64,000 nt of DNA, from positions 4,092,001 to 4,156,000 of the forward strand of contig NC_017030.1 in the NCBI RefSeq assembly GCF_000255295.1, given 5' to 3'. The stretch is from Corallococcus coralloides DSM 2259. GTDB taxonomy: Bacteria; Myxococcota; Myxococcia; Myxococcales; Myxococcaceae. The position numbers were made by a program, and so were the translations under genes. Numbering within the stretch: position 1 is the stretch's first letter; every line of letters begins with the position of its first letter. Positions 31,801 through 40,540 of this stretch are shown piece after piece. The notes under the pieces were generated by a model that ran no database searches, was not told where the DNA came from, and saw only the letters and a list, made by a program, of their open reading frames with translations.

Positions 31801-32443
31801 GCTGCGCCACGAGGAGGGCACTCCCGCGCGTGGCGCCTCCGGCCCGGTGGACCGCACGCAGGTGGTGCTGGCGCTGGCCGCGGAGGGCCAGCTGATGAAG
31901 GACGTGACGGCCTCCGGACGGCTGGACTTCTCGCACACCGCGGGCCGGGAGGGGCTGGAGGCCCGGTTCGCGGAAGGGTTCGCGGCGCTCGTCTGGCGGC
32001 CTGGCCCGTGGCTGGTGGTGGCCCGCTACGGCCTCACGCGCGAGCTGGCCCCGGGCGACCGCTTCGCCTTCGGCGACCGGGTGCTCCAGACGGTGTCGCT
32101 GATGCCAGCGGTGCGGCTGGGCGAGCGGCTCTCCGTGGCGTCCGGCCTGCACGTCGGACGCTCCAGCCTGGGCGAGTCCTCGCGCTGGGTGTGGACGGGC
32201 ACGCTGCGGCCCTCGGTGCGGCTGGTGGGCGGACTGGAGGTCGCGGTGGAGGCGGCCCGGCGCACGTCGGCGGCGGACGACCAGGGATTGACGGCGCTCC
32301 GGCCAGAGGTGGCTTACCGGCTGGACGAGCGCCTGCGGGTGGCCCTGGGGTACACCGTCCTGGGCTTCAGCGGCTTGGGTCTGGAGGCCGAATCGGAGGA
32401 TGCTCCGGATCGCCTCTATCTCCGGGCGGAAGTGGCCTGGTAG
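28814..32443 (+). CDS. Large outer-membrane beta-barrel with SdrD-like N-terminal domains
   Basis: A 1209-residue protein with a signal peptide ending near VAAAQ. Residues about 40-120 form an SdrD-B/carboxypeptidase-like domain (GRVCVDVDGDGLCGPDEPGL, then VRTDAFGRYHLTGVD), followed by a second such unit at about 175-240. Residues about 420-1209 alternate in short amphipathic beta-strands (for example VRLELRDSWLRATEVPG, FNVGARYERGVRNPL) and end in W after YLRAEVAW, as in a barrel of many strands. It is coupled to the Ig-like protein upstream. The set suggests an exporter or adhesin platform, but I know no named system. Confidence 0.75.
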   Translation: MRAGWRASAPGATAGFCLALLLLSTVAAAQSLSSDSSTQAATIAGRVCVDVDGDGLCGPDEPGLADVRLVLATGREVRTDAFGRYHLTGVDSRVPDLTGGPHLRPGRHALKVDPRSLPTSSQVVPRVATVEVPWGAAALQDFAVRPPPSRPHKAPTAAPGRPPEARAADHGNLRFLISGQASPGDRVHAGDVEATVDASGAWLASVLLYPARNNVIAITTTSPDGAVEFAQQSFDVVRRGEHGFLVIPREKVRVGAVRGLSPDVPLPAGDTFLRLEVAPGTQVTTPDAQLVAGPEGEVRLPVRLVPGRNTVPVTMAPPQRPSIAVSVPVEARSQPFVVGLLDVEASLAPAGGGFRLRGRGALHGEAQLGPVQVVGELDLTDTDLRQLDDAPLADWLRPRRPERFDRWPDPDLAPAEWGDNSVSLTPNPAEGRLRLEARHEQYGRAGFGTYRALLQDREVGRYHHPLFGPYAELREQLGPVSVGLDAFAGGLVDPTRGLAATPAHEELLATGGSLYYLGGGTVAEGSELVRVEVRDGVTGLPLGEQHLVRGRDYDIDYLAGRILLARPLSFLIGTSLLRTDALSEAPEPVLVVDYAVLHTGDPRDSVGGEAWARWRDSTVGLAAVRERRLGAPFQLLSGRGQTKLWGYSLLAEAASSRGIAVEPTVFGVSDDGGLSFLRPVGTRDDHGGAVTLRLSGPGVLGPGHGGAVAAVWRERSKGFSDGAHLDVARFRQLSLRVTQPVGPVSLTLLGDERRSADPRLPFEDTPFGARTLGAAVAYEHHEGTVRLELRDSWLRATEVPGQGGALEGGRTSLGVSVSRMLTSRLSVSAGHRQRLHERGAGPGRMDDTFTSAGVAVNLDNDTSVGVKGGWGPELGPQAWLDARARRGNETYYGGYSVDVDGPDFGLARAVTGARTEVGDGTTLFVEDVSAHDAQAIRRARAVGFQYAVGQSGFNVGARYERGVRNPLDIESDLTRDVASVSAQWLRERFRADVRAELRHEEGTPARGASGPVDRTQVVLALAAEGQLMKDVTASGRLDFSHTAGREGLEARFAEGFAALVWRPGPWLVVARYGLTRELAPGDRFAFGDRVLQTVSLMPAVRLGERLSVASGLHVGRSSLGESSRWVWTGTLRPSVRLVGGLEVAVEAARRTSAADDQGLTALRPEVAYRLDERLRVALGYTVLGFSGLGLEAESEDAPDRLYLRAEVAW

Positions 32444-32467
32444 TCGCCGGGCAGAGGGACGTCGAAC

Positions 32468-35400
32468 GTGCGAGTCGGGTGGATCATCCTGGGCCTGGGG
32501 TTGTGCGCGGGAGTGGCTCGCGCGGAGTGGACCCACATCGGGACCCTGACGGGCATACCGAAGGACGTGACCGTCTTCCGGCCCGGCTTCTTCGCCGTGG
32601 CGACCGACAGTCAGCTGTATGTATCGCGCGATGGTGTCGTGACGCCCCTGAACGTGGGCATGGCGGGCAGCTTCCTGCGCGGAGCGAACTGCGTGGTGGG
32701 CATCCGTCTGGACGGGACGCTCCAGAGCGTGGGGGGCTGCTCGCCCACGGATGACAACAAGCGCCTGTTCCCCGATGACGGCAGCGACTACGCGGTAAGG
32801 GCCGCGCGCGTTACCGCCGACGGGGGCGTGGGGTATGCCGTCGCCGCCGAGGGGCCCTTGCAGACACCGCAGTTTCGGACCTCGCTGCTCCCGAAGGAAG
32901 GCACGGCCGAGTGGGGGACCCTGCCGCCTCCGCTGCCGGACCTGAGCGCCCAGCCGCATCTCGCGGTGCTGGCCCCCCAGGCGGATGGGCAGCCCCAGGC
33001 GCTGTTCTCCGTCTCCGCGGCCAAGGCGAACTTCCTCTGGTACCGGGGCACCAGCGCGGTGTCCTACATCGCCGCGGGCATCGCTGCTCCGAACCTGGCC
33101 CAGAGCGTGGTCCTTCTGCCGGGCTCGACGCCGGAGCAGCCGCTCGCGTTCTTCGGCAACGACTCGGGTCTGTTCCGAGGCACGCTGGGCGGATCCGCCT
33201 ATCCGTTCGAGCCCATTCCGCTGGCGCCGGGTTCGGTGGACGCGCTCGCGCTGGATGTGACGAGCGGCTCCAGCGCTGGGACGGGCTTCGGGCTGCTGCT
33301 GCTCAAGCAGAAGTCAGACGGCAAGGTGGTGGCATACAGCGCGGAGCCGGTGGTTCCGCCCGCACTCCCGGGCACGCTCTGGCGGCAGAATACGGACCTG
33401 CCCGCGAGCATCCCCCATCCCGCGTTGCGGATGGCCTGCGCGGACGCGTCCTACTGCGTGGCCATCCTCAACGGGCCCGCGCAGAACGTCCTCGTCTACC
33501 GGAACGCGAGCCCTCCCAACGTGAGCGAGCTGCCCCCCACCCTCAGCGTGGACGAGGGCACGACCCGGGACGTGGAGCTCCGGCTGCGCGACCCGGACGG
33601 GGACGCGGTGCGACTGTCGGCCACGGTGCGTGCGCCGGGCAGTCGGATCGCCGTCGTCCAGTCGCCGCTCGATTCGCGCGAGGACAGCGGGCTCAAGCTG
33701 ACGCTCACCGCGCCCTCGGGCATCTGCGCGTCCGAGACGTCCTCCCTGGACGTGGTGGCCTCCGACGGCCTGCGCGCGCACGACACGGCGAAGGAGGTGA
33801 AGCTGGTGCTGAACCACTCCATCAAGCCTGGCGCGCCCCAGGTGGCTGGGGAGGGCAACGACTTCTTCATGGGAGGGCCCTCCGGCACCTTCACCGCCAC
33901 GCGGGGCGCCACCGGTTGCGAGCCCGTCCGGTACTCCTGGACGGAGCCCCCCGGGGCCCCCAGGCTCGCGAAGAACGCGGGCGTGGCCACGTTCACGCCC
34001 CCTTCCTCCCGCGAGGACCGCTGCAAGCCGGGCATGGCCGCCTTCGACTACGAGGTGCGCGCGGACGACGGCGCGCTGACCTCGGAGCCCACGAAGGTCC
34101 CGGTGCGGCTCCACCCCTGGGGCCCCCCCGATGCTCCGTTCACCAGCGCCTCGCGTGACGTCTTCTCCGGCGCGGCCTTGATTCCCCAGGCGACCCACCC
34201 GTGCGGAGGCTCTCCCGGAACGCCAGGGCTGCCGCCGGTGTCGACGTTCTGGTCGGTCCTGGAGAATCCCTCGAACGCGACGGTGACGGCCCTCCAGGGG
34301 AACGACCGGCGGCCCGTGGGCCAGGAGCCCATCGAGGGCAACTCCGTGCTGCTCGCCGGGGCGACGTGCGTGGAGACCCTGAAGCTGAAGCTGCGCGCCT
34401 TCAACCGCATCACCGTGGACGGCTTCGTCCTGGACAGCCCCACGTCCGACGTGGAGGTCACGGTGAAGCCGCGCTGGGTGCCCCTGGAATCGGTGCAGAC
34501 CCTGGTGGACCTGGAGCCGGCGGAGGAGCGCATGCTGCGCGGCCGCGTGAAGACGGATCCGCCGCTCAACTGCACGGGCATGCGTCCCCTCACCACGGTG
34601 GTGACGCTGGAGGACCCGGCCGACCCCACCCAGGTGTTCGACACGTGGACGGCCACCGGAGGCGGAGGCGACTTCGTGCTGGACCTGCCCGCCATGTGCG
34701 GCAGCGCCAACTACACCGTGCGCGCGCGCGTGCACGAGGGCTCCGTCATGGCGCCGGAGGTGACGAAGGACTTCCGCCGGCAGGCGCGCGACGTGGTGCT
34801 GGGCGAGCTGAGCGGTGAGCTCGTCGCCACCTGCGGCGAGGGCGCCCGGGGCACGCTGCGCCAGACGATTCCGGAAGAGGCCTGCTCGGCGGTGAACCTG
34901 GTGTGGGGCCGGACCGCGGGGCCGGAGATGGCGTCGCTCGTCGCCCAGGAGGACTCGGTGTCGCTGGCCACGGTGGACACGCAGCTGGAGTCCCTGGTGG
35001 GCGAGCTCGTCACCCTGAACGTGTCGGCCACGGGCGAGGGCGCCAGCGGGGCGTCGCGCGAGCACGCGGTGCGCATTGGCGCGCGGCCCTTCGTGACGGT
35101 GGCGCGGCGCACGGAGACAGGGGAAGGCATCAACTCCGGCCAGGTGGGCGTCACGGTGACGCTGCGCAATGACACCGCCTGCGACGTGAGCTCCATCCAC
35201 TACCGGGAGACCGTCACCGGCGCGCAGGTGGTGCCCCAGAGCGTGACGCTGAATGGCCAGCCGGTGACGCCGGTGGATGAGTCCGCGCAGCACTTCGAGG
35301 TGGCGTCGGTGCCGTTGCCCGCGGGCGCGACCGCGAGGCTCACGTACGTGGTGCGCACGGCGCTCCTGGCTCCGCCGAAGTACTCGGGCACGGCGTCGCT

Positions 35401-35551
35401 GCGCGAGGTCGTCGTATCGCACGCGGAGCCGCCGCCTGCCTCCACGTCGGGCTGCGGGTGCTCCGGCGGAGGCTCGGGCGTGACGGCGTTCGGGCTGGGC
35501 GCGCTGGCGTGGGCCGCGCGGCGCCGGCGGGGCGTCAGAGCCCGAAGCTGA
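32468..35551 (+). CDS. MYXO-CTERM surface protein
   Basis: A 1027-residue exported protein. It has a signal peptide (MRVGWIILGLGLCAGVARA), a N-terminal region with propeller-like short repeats, several Ig-like/cadherin-like beta domains in the middle (LSVDEGTTRDVELRLRDPDG), and a C-terminal sorting signal: TSGCGCSGGGSG, a hydrophobic stretch (VTAFGLGALAWAA) and RRRRGVRARS. This is the MYXO-CTERM tail, processed by a myxosortase to place proteins on the outer surface. It begins 25 bp after the barrel gene, completing a three-gene surface set. The 3' end overlaps the convergent regulator gene by 17 bp. Confidence 0.88.
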   Translation: MRVGWIILGLGLCAGVARAEWTHIGTLTGIPKDVTVFRPGFFAVATDSQLYVSRDGVVTPLNVGMAGSFLRGANCVVGIRLDGTLQSVGGCSPTDDNKRLFPDDGSDYAVRAARVTADGGVGYAVAAEGPLQTPQFRTSLLPKEGTAEWGTLPPPLPDLSAQPHLAVLAPQADGQPQALFSVSAAKANFLWYRGTSAVSYIAAGIAAPNLAQSVVLLPGSTPEQPLAFFGNDSGLFRGTLGGSAYPFEPIPLAPGSVDALALDVTSGSSAGTGFGLLLLKQKSDGKVVAYSAEPVVPPALPGTLWRQNTDLPASIPHPALRMACADASYCVAILNGPAQNVLVYRNASPPNVSELPPTLSVDEGTTRDVELRLRDPDGDAVRLSATVRAPGSRIAVVQSPLDSREDSGLKLTLTAPSGICASETSSLDVVASDGLRAHDTAKEVKLVLNHSIKPGAPQVAGEGNDFFMGGPSGTFTATRGATGCEPVRYSWTEPPGAPRLAKNAGVATFTPPSSREDRCKPGMAAFDYEVRADDGALTSEPTKVPVRLHPWGPPDAPFTSASRDVFSGAALIPQATHPCGGSPGTPGLPPVSTFWSVLENPSNATVTALQGNDRRPVGQEPIEGNSVLLAGATCVETLKLKLRAFNRITVDGFVLDSPTSDVEVTVKPRWVPLESVQTLVDLEPAEERMLRGRVKTDPPLNCTGMRPLTTVVTLEDPADPTQVFDTWTATGGGGDFVLDLPAMCGSANYTVRARVHEGSVMAPEVTKDFRRQARDVVLGELSGELVATCGEGARGTLRQTIPEEACSAVNLVWGRTAGPEMASLVAQEDSVSLATVDTQLESLVGELVTLNVSATGEGASGASREHAVRIGARPFVTVARRTETGEGINSGQVGVTVTLRNDTACDVSSIHYRETVTGAQVVPQSVTLNGQPVTPVDESAQHFEVASVPLPAGATARLTYVVRTALLAPPKYSGTASLREVVVSHAEPPPASTSGCGCSGGGSGVTAFGLGALAWAARRRRGVRARS

Positions 35552-36893
35552 TGCGCTGGCGGCGGTTGGGCGTCTGCTGACGCTCCTCCAGCACGCCGGA
35601 CAGCTCCAGGCCGCGCAGGGTGGCCAGGGCCTCGCGCTCGGACAGGTCCGTGAGGGCGAGCAGGTCCTCCACCGTCTTCGTGCCGTCCGCGAACGCGAGC
35701 AGCATCGCCTGGGGCCCCGCCAGCTTCAGCTCGTGCAGGCCGTAGGGCGGATCCGCCGTGGGGAACAGGCGGCGTCCGAGCGCCATGCGCTGGCGCAGCG
35801 CCACCAGCGTCTCCGTGCGCGTGACGCCCTCCAGGATGAGGTCGCCGGGGAAGAGCGACAGCGGCACCAGGTCCGCGCGCTGTGGCCGCATGGGGCTGAA
35901 GCCGTAGCCGCCCTCCGTCCACGCGAAGGTGGACCAGAGGATGTCCTTCACCTGCTCCTCCAGCAGCTGGCGGCGCTGCTTGGGGCTCAGCAGGCCGCGC
36001 TTGAGCAGGGCGTCGCCGGTGCGCAGCGAGTGCTCTCGCGCGTAGCCCGTGGCCTCCGCGAGCTGCGCCTCCGTGAGCGCGCCCTTGCGCAGGCAGAAGC
36101 GGCCGAAGCGCTCCGGGGCCAGGTTGGACGCGGCGTACACCACGCGGCCCGCCTCGAAGTAGACGACCTTGAGCACCGTGCCCTGGCGCAGCTTCAGCTC
36201 GCCGTGGTGGCGCGCTTCGTAATAGGCGTTGAGCAGCCGCGGCACCGACGTGTGCCCCAGGTCTCCGCCGAGCGACCACTCCGGCAGCTGGCGCCGCTGA
36301 CGCACGGGCGCGGGCGCGGCCTCCGTCCACACGGCGTCGCGCTGCGCGAAGGGCAGGGGCAGGGCCTCCGACACGCCGGGGGCTTCTTCCGGGGGCGCGG
36401 GTTCGGAGGGCTCGGAAGGGGAGAGGACGGACGCGAGCGCGGGCTCCTCCTCCGCGGACGGCGTCTCCTGGACCAGCTCCTCCAGGACGAGCAGGTCCAC
36501 CTCGTCGAGCAGCTCCCCGTGCGTCACGGGCGGCACGCCGGCGGCTTCCTCCAGCGCGCTGATCACCGAGTCCAGCTCGAAGGGCTTCTCGAAGAAGGCA
36601 CAGGCGCCGTGGACCTGCGTGGCCTCCTGGGCGAAGCGGTCACCCTTGTAGACACCGCTGACGGCGATGGCGGGGATGCCGTGCGCGCGCAGGGCGCCCA
36701 GCACCTCGCTGCCGCGGATGTCCGGCAGCAGCAGGTCCACCAGCGCGGCGTCGAAGCGCGAGTGGGGGCCCAGGGCCTCCAGCGCGGACTCACCGGTGAA
36801 GACGGTGAGCGCCTCATGGCCTCGGGTCTCCGCGACCGTGGCGATGAGGGAGGCGAGTTCCTGGTTGTCCTCCACGATGAGCAGTCGCGCCAT
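35535..36893 (-). CDS. Response regulator with DUF4388 (PATAN) domain
   Basis: A 452-residue regulator. Residues 2-118 are a receiver (Asp8-Asp9 region LLIVEDN, phospho-Asp53 in VDLLLPDIRG, Lys in FEKPFE). An acidic Pro-rich linker (about 150-230) leads to a DUF4388/PATAN domain (LGHTSVPRLLNAYYEARHHG, LKVVYFEAGRVVYAASN) and a helical C-terminus with a winged-helix-like end (TKTVEDLLALTDLSEREAL). Such proteins act by protein-protein contact and do not bind DNA. The frame stays open upstream, but ATG 36893 begins the receiver. Its start is only 27 bp from that of the divergent glyoxalase-fold gene. Confidence 0.9.
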   Translation of the reverse strand: MARLLIVEDNQELASLIATVAETRGHEALTVFTGESALEALGPHSRFDAALVDLLLPDIRGSEVLGALRAHGIPAIAVSGVYKGDRFAQEATQVHGACAFFEKPFELDSVISALEEAAGVPPVTHGELLDEVDLLVLEELVQETPSAEEEPALASVLSPSEPSEPAPPEEAPGVSEALPLPFAQRDAVWTEAAPAPVRQRRQLPEWSLGGDLGHTSVPRLLNAYYEARHHGELKLRQGTVLKVVYFEAGRVVYAASNLAPERFGRFCLRKGALTEAQLAEATGYAREHSLRTGDALLKRGLLSPKQRRQLLEEQVKDILWSTFAWTEGGYGFSPMRPQRADLVPLSLFPGDLILEGVTRTETLVALRQRMALGRRLFPTADPPYGLHELKLAGPQAMLLAFADGTKTVEDLLALTDLSEREALATLRGLELSGVLEERQQTPNRRQRISFGL

Positions 36894-36920
36894 GGGCCGG
36901 CAGACCCTACCATCAACTCC

Positions 36921-37310
36921 ATGACGGACGTTCAGGGCTTCCACCACGTGGCGATTCAAGCGAAGGACGTGGAGCGCGTGACGGCGTTCTATCGCGACCT
37001 GCTGGGCTTTCCGGAACTGAAGCGCCACCTGCGGGAGGACGGCACCCTGCGGAGCGTCTGGGTTGCCGTCCCAGGGAGCGCCTTCCTGGCCATCGAGGCG
37101 GTGGACGGGACGCCGGAGGTGGTGCCGTTCCGCCATCCGGCGCCGGGGCTGCTGATGCTCGTGTTCCGGATTCCCCGCGAGGCGCGGGGTGGGGTGGTGG
37201 AGACCTTGGCTCGCGCGGGCGTGCCGCTGGAGCATGAGACGCGCTGGACGCTCTACGTGAGGGACCCGGAGGGCAACCGGGTGGGGCTGAGCCACCATCC
37301 AGACGACTAG
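36921..37310 (+). CDS. VOC (glyoxalase/bleomycin-resistance fold) family protein
   Basis: A 129-residue metal-dependent VOC-fold protein. The N-terminal FHHVAIQAKDVERVTAFYRD holds the first His ligand, VAVPGSAFLAIEAVD the central Glu, and the C-terminal YVRDPEGNRVGLSHHP the last strand motif. Members include glyoxalases, dioxygenases and resistance proteins; which applies here cannot be told. ATG 36921 is preceded by little leader sequence because of the 27-bp divergent spacing with the regulator gene. Confidence 0.87.
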   Translation: MTDVQGFHHVAIQAKDVERVTAFYRDLLGFPELKRHLREDGTLRSVWVAVPGSAFLAIEAVDGTPEVVPFRHPAPGLLMLVFRIPREARGGVVETLARAGVPLEHETRWTLYVRDPEGNRVGLSHHPDD

Positions 37311-37369
37311 GGGGGCGTGCCCGGCCGGGTGCTTGCGGAGGGTGACGGGGCATGGCTACAAGCGGCCCC

Positions 37370-39184
37370 ATGCGCCTGGGTGAACTGCTCGTGAAGGACG
37401 GCCTCGTGTCGGCGGCGGGGCTGGAGGAGGCGCTGGAGTCGCAGGTGGTCCACGGCGGTCGGCTGGGGACGAACCTGGTGGAGCTGGGGCTCCTGTCCGA
37501 GCAGGACCTGGCCAAGGCGCTGGGCCGGCTGCACAACTGCGCCTACGCGTCCGGGGAGATGGTGCCCGACCCGAAGGCCGTGGCGCTGGTGAACCCCAAC
37601 GAGGCGGACGACAAGGAGTACCTGCCGATGCGGGCGGACGCGACGCGGTTGAGCGTCGCGGTGGTGAACCCGCATGACTTCACGACGTTGGACGCCATCG
37701 CGTTCAAGACGGGCAAGCGCGTGGTGCCGGTGGTCATCCCCGAGTTCCGGATGAACCAGCTGCTCCGGCGGCACGCGAAGGCGTTCCGGCAGCTGCGGGC
37801 CATCGACATGAATGCCGTCCGCCCGAGGCCCGCGAAGGGCGCCGCGGCGGAGCTGCAGAAGGCGGCGGAGCGTCCGCCGGACCTGATGAGCGAGGAGGAA
37901 TTCCAGTCCGTCTACGCGCAGGCGCTGCGCGGCGGCTCGGATGCGGAAGCCGACGGGGACGTGCTGGAAGGGGAGATCATCATCACCGGCGAGGAGGTGG
38001 TGGAGGCACCCGTGGCCGCGCCGCCCCAGGGCCGGCCCGCGATGCCGGCGCAGGCGCGTCCCGGAGCGCCCGTCCCGCCGCGAGTGGACATCCCCGCGCA
38101 CATCGCACCGTCCGTCCCGGTGCAGGGAGTGCCCGCGCAAGCGGCCCGAGCCGCGAGCGCGGCGGGGCAGGGCCTGGGGCCGCCGGGAGTGCCCGCGCAT
38201 CTGGCAGGTCAGCCTGGAGCGCCGGGAGTGCCCGCGCATCTGGCGGGACAAGCCGGAGCGCCGGGAATGCCCGCGCACGTCGCGGGTCAGCCTGGAGCGC
38301 AAGGTGTGCCCGCGCATCTGGCAGGTCCTCCCGAAGTGCAGGGAGTGCCCGCGCACGTCGCGGGTCAGCCTGGAGCGCAGGGGGTGCCCGCGCATCTGGC
38401 GGGACACGCTGGAGCGCGCGGTGTGCCCGCGCAGGTGGCAGCGCAGGCGGGTGCTCAGGGAGTCCCCGCGCCTGTGGCGGCCCAGGCGGGTGCTTCCGCG
38501 CACGTCGCGGGTCAGCCTGGCGCGCAGGTGCGTGGTGGGCCGGGCGCCGCCGGCGTGCCCGCGCATGTCGCGGCTCAGGCAGGTGCACAGGGAGTCCCCG
38601 CGCACGTCGCGGCCCAGGCCGGAGCGACGGGCGCGATGCCTCCAGGCGCTGCCGCGAGCCCGCCCGTTGCAGCGAAGCCGGTGGCCCCTCCTCCCACGCC
38701 GCTCACGTTCCCGGAGGCCCAGGCGGAGCTGGGGCGCAGCTCGGACCGCGAGGACGTGGCCCGCACGGTGCTCCGCTTCGCCATGGGCAAGTGGCGCCGG
38801 TGCCTGCTGCTGTCCGTGCAGGGCAACCTCGTCACCGGCTGGCACGGCATGGGGCAGGGCGTGAGCGACGAAGGCGTCCGCCGCATCGGCGTGCCGCTGC
38901 GCGACCAGAGCACCTTCCGCCTCGTGCGCGACCTGCGCTCCCACTACGTCGGTCCGGTGAAGCGCGACGCGGCGATGGGCATGTTCTACCGCCTGCTCGG
39001 AGGCGGCTTCCCCACCACGGCGGTCATCCTGCCGCTGCTCGTGCGCGGCAAGGTGGTCCACCTGCTCTACGTGGACAACGGAGCGGAGCAATTCACCCCG
39101 CCGGACGTGGGCGAGCTGCTCATCCTCTCCCAGGGCGTGGGCCGCTCGTACGAAGCGATGATGCGGCGTCGCAAGAGCGCGTAG
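37370..39184 (+). CDS. MshEN-domain protein with 13-residue collagen-like repeats
   Basis: A 604-residue cytosolic protein. Residues 1-150 are a GspE/MshE N-terminal (MshEN) domain (MRLGELLVKDGLVSAAGLEE, then LLSEQDLAKALGRLHNC and LRADATRLSVAVVNPHDF-like), which in related ATPases binds cyclic-di-GMP. The ATPase domain is missing. Instead there is a Gly/Pro/Ala-rich repeat region (residues about 273-420) and a C-terminal GAF-like domain (VARTVLRFAMGKWRRCLLLSVQGNLVTGW). ATG 37370 fits the domain start; an ATG 18 bases earlier is also in frame. Likely a c-di-GMP-linked signalling or localisation protein. Confidence 0.78.
   Translation: MRLGELLVKDGLVSAAGLEEALESQVVHGGRLGTNLVELGLLSEQDLAKALGRLHNCAYASGEMVPDPKAVALVNPNEADDKEYLPMRADATRLSVAVVNPHDFTTLDAIAFKTGKRVVPVVIPEFRMNQLLRRHAKAFRQLRAIDMNAVRPRPAKGAAAELQKAAERPPDLMSEEEFQSVYAQALRGGSDAEADGDVLEGEIIITGEEVVEAPVAAPPQGRPAMPAQARPGAPVPPRVDIPAHIAPSVPVQGVPAQAARAASAAGQGLGPPGVPAHLAGQPGAPGVPAHLAGQAGAPGMPAHVAGQPGAQGVPAHLAGPPEVQGVPAHVAGQPGAQGVPAHLAGHAGARGVPAQVAAQAGAQGVPAPVAAQAGASAHVAGQPGAQVRGGPGAAGVPAHVAAQAGAQGVPAHVAAQAGATGAMPPGAAASPPVAAKPVAPPPTPLTFPEAQAELGRSSDREDVARTVLRFAMGKWRRCLLLSVQGNLVTGWHGMGQGVSDEGVRRIGVPLRDQSTFRLVRDLRSHYVGPVKRDAAMGMFYRLLGGGFPTTAVILPLLVRGKVVHLLYVDNGAEQFTPPDVGELLILSQGVGRSYEAMMRRRKSA
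38186..38629 (+). repeat. Tandem 39-bp repeats within the MshEN gene
   Basis: About ten copies of a 39-bp unit encode GVPAHLAGQPGAP-like 13-mers: eight contiguous from 38186, one interrupted stretch (38498-38551), then two more at 38552 and 38591. Copies vary mainly at residues 6 and 8-13. The array is inside an open frame and is not a CRISPR. Confidence 0.9.
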
Positions 39185-39185
39185 C

Positions 39186-40145
39186 TCACTCGCTGCCGGT
39201 GGACCGTTCAGGTGAGTGCGCCAGCACGGGCATCGCATCCGGACGGTCCCACAGGACGAAGTGGCTGCACCCGTCCAGCTCCACCACGTCGAGCCCCGGC
39301 TTCGCGCGCCCGGCGCTCTCCCGCATGGACGCGGACTCCAGCACCCGGTCCTTCCCCGGAACGAGCACCGTGCCGCGCCGCACGTTGCCGAACAGGGACG
39401 CGTCCCGCGCCTGGCTCCAGGCTTCGATGTCCCGCAGGTTGGCCATCATCGTCGCGACCCGCTTGGGGTTGAACGGGAAGGCCATGATGAGCTCGCGCTT
39501 GCGAGCATTCTCCAGCGGTCCCCAGGCGCCCCGGTTGTGCTTCGCGATGGGCGCGAGCCGCCACAGCGGGATGAGGAACGGCAGCAGCCAGAACTGCGAG
39601 GGCGTCAGGCTCCGGTAGGGGCGGGCCTGCGGGAGCACGGGCGCCTCCAGCACGACCTCCACCCGTTCGAAGAGGTCCGGCCGCAGCTTCGCGGCCTCCA
39701 GCACCACGGCGCCTCCGCGCGAATGTCCATGGACGCGCACGACGTCCGTCCGGGGCAGGTGCTCCAGGGCCTGCACCAGCACCGCGGCGTCATGGGAGAT
39801 GGTGCCCTCCGGTTCGGCGGGCACCTTCGCCCAGGGGGCGGGTTCCTCGCGCGGATCGGTGATGGGCAGGTGGTAGTCGCAGCTCGTCAGCAGGATGAGC
39901 TGGACGTCGGGCTCGCGGTAGTGGTGCGTGAAGTAGCGCATGTCGGCCACGAAGCCGTGCATGACGATGACCGTGGCGCGGGGCTGCTCGCAGCGCCGTT
40001 CCGCGATGACGGCCTTCCCGACGCGGTAGACGTGTCCGTCGAAGGGCTCGCTCGCGCGGGGTGTGCCCACCCGGTGCATCAACCACCGGCGCGCGGTGGG
40101 CACGAGCACGGCGGCGCCAGCGAGGACTCCAAGAGCGACGAACAT
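39186..40145 (-). CDS. Alpha/beta hydrolase
   Basis: A 319-residue alpha/beta-hydrolase with an N-terminal hydrophobic anchor (MFVALGVLAGAAVLV). The oxyanion motif VIVMHGFVADMRYF, the nucleophile elbow GHSRGGAVVL and the catalytic His in DGCSHFVLWDRPD are all present; the acid is probably in VPGKDRVL. It ends one base past the convergent MshEN gene. Esterase, lipase or peptidase activity cannot be separated by sequence. Confidence 0.87.
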   Translation of the reverse strand: MFVALGVLAGAAVLVPTARRWLMHRVGTPRASEPFDGHVYRVGKAVIAERRCEQPRATVIVMHGFVADMRYFTHHYREPDVQLILLTSCDYHLPITDPREEPAPWAKVPAEPEGTISHDAAVLVQALEHLPRTDVVRVHGHSRGGAVVLEAAKLRPDLFERVEVVLEAPVLPQARPYRSLTPSQFWLLPFLIPLWRLAPIAKHNRGAWGPLENARKRELIMAFPFNPKRVATMMANLRDIEAWSQARDASLFGNVRRGTVLVPGKDRVLESASMRESAGRAKPGLDVVELDGCSHFVLWDRPDAMPVLAHSPERSTGSE

Positions 40146-40540
40146 GCATTCACCCGGGACGGAAGGGGACAGGCGCCTGGCGGCGGACGGCCCGTGACAC
40201 GGCGCGCATCATAAGGGCCGTGTCGGCCTCCCGCCGCCTCAAGGCGCGGCGGTGTCCGTCAAATGCTGGCAGGGCCTCCGCCAGGCAGGGGCCCGCCGGC
40301 CCAACTCCTTGCACAGGTCCTGGAGCCCGGACTCGCTGAGCGACACGGAGAAGGACTCCCGGCCGTTCCCGTCACATCGAGTGGGTTCCAGCACCGAAGA
40401 CATTCGGCGCCACGCCGTGACGCTGGCAGGGAGACGCCAGGAACTCCAGGGCCTCCCGTGTCCTCGGACATGAACGCGGTCCGCATGAATGCGCAGGTGG
40501 GAATCCAGCCGGAACGCCCGTCCGAGCCGCACCGCACGAA

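Noticed and set aside
29087..32959. A 1290-codon minus-strand frame opposite the barrel gene
   Set aside because: Antisense shadow; no domains, while the plus strand has signal peptide and SdrD-like motifs.
38186..38629. CRISPR-like regular repeats
   Set aside because: Repeats are contiguous 39-bp units within one open frame, with no unique spacers and no cas genes.
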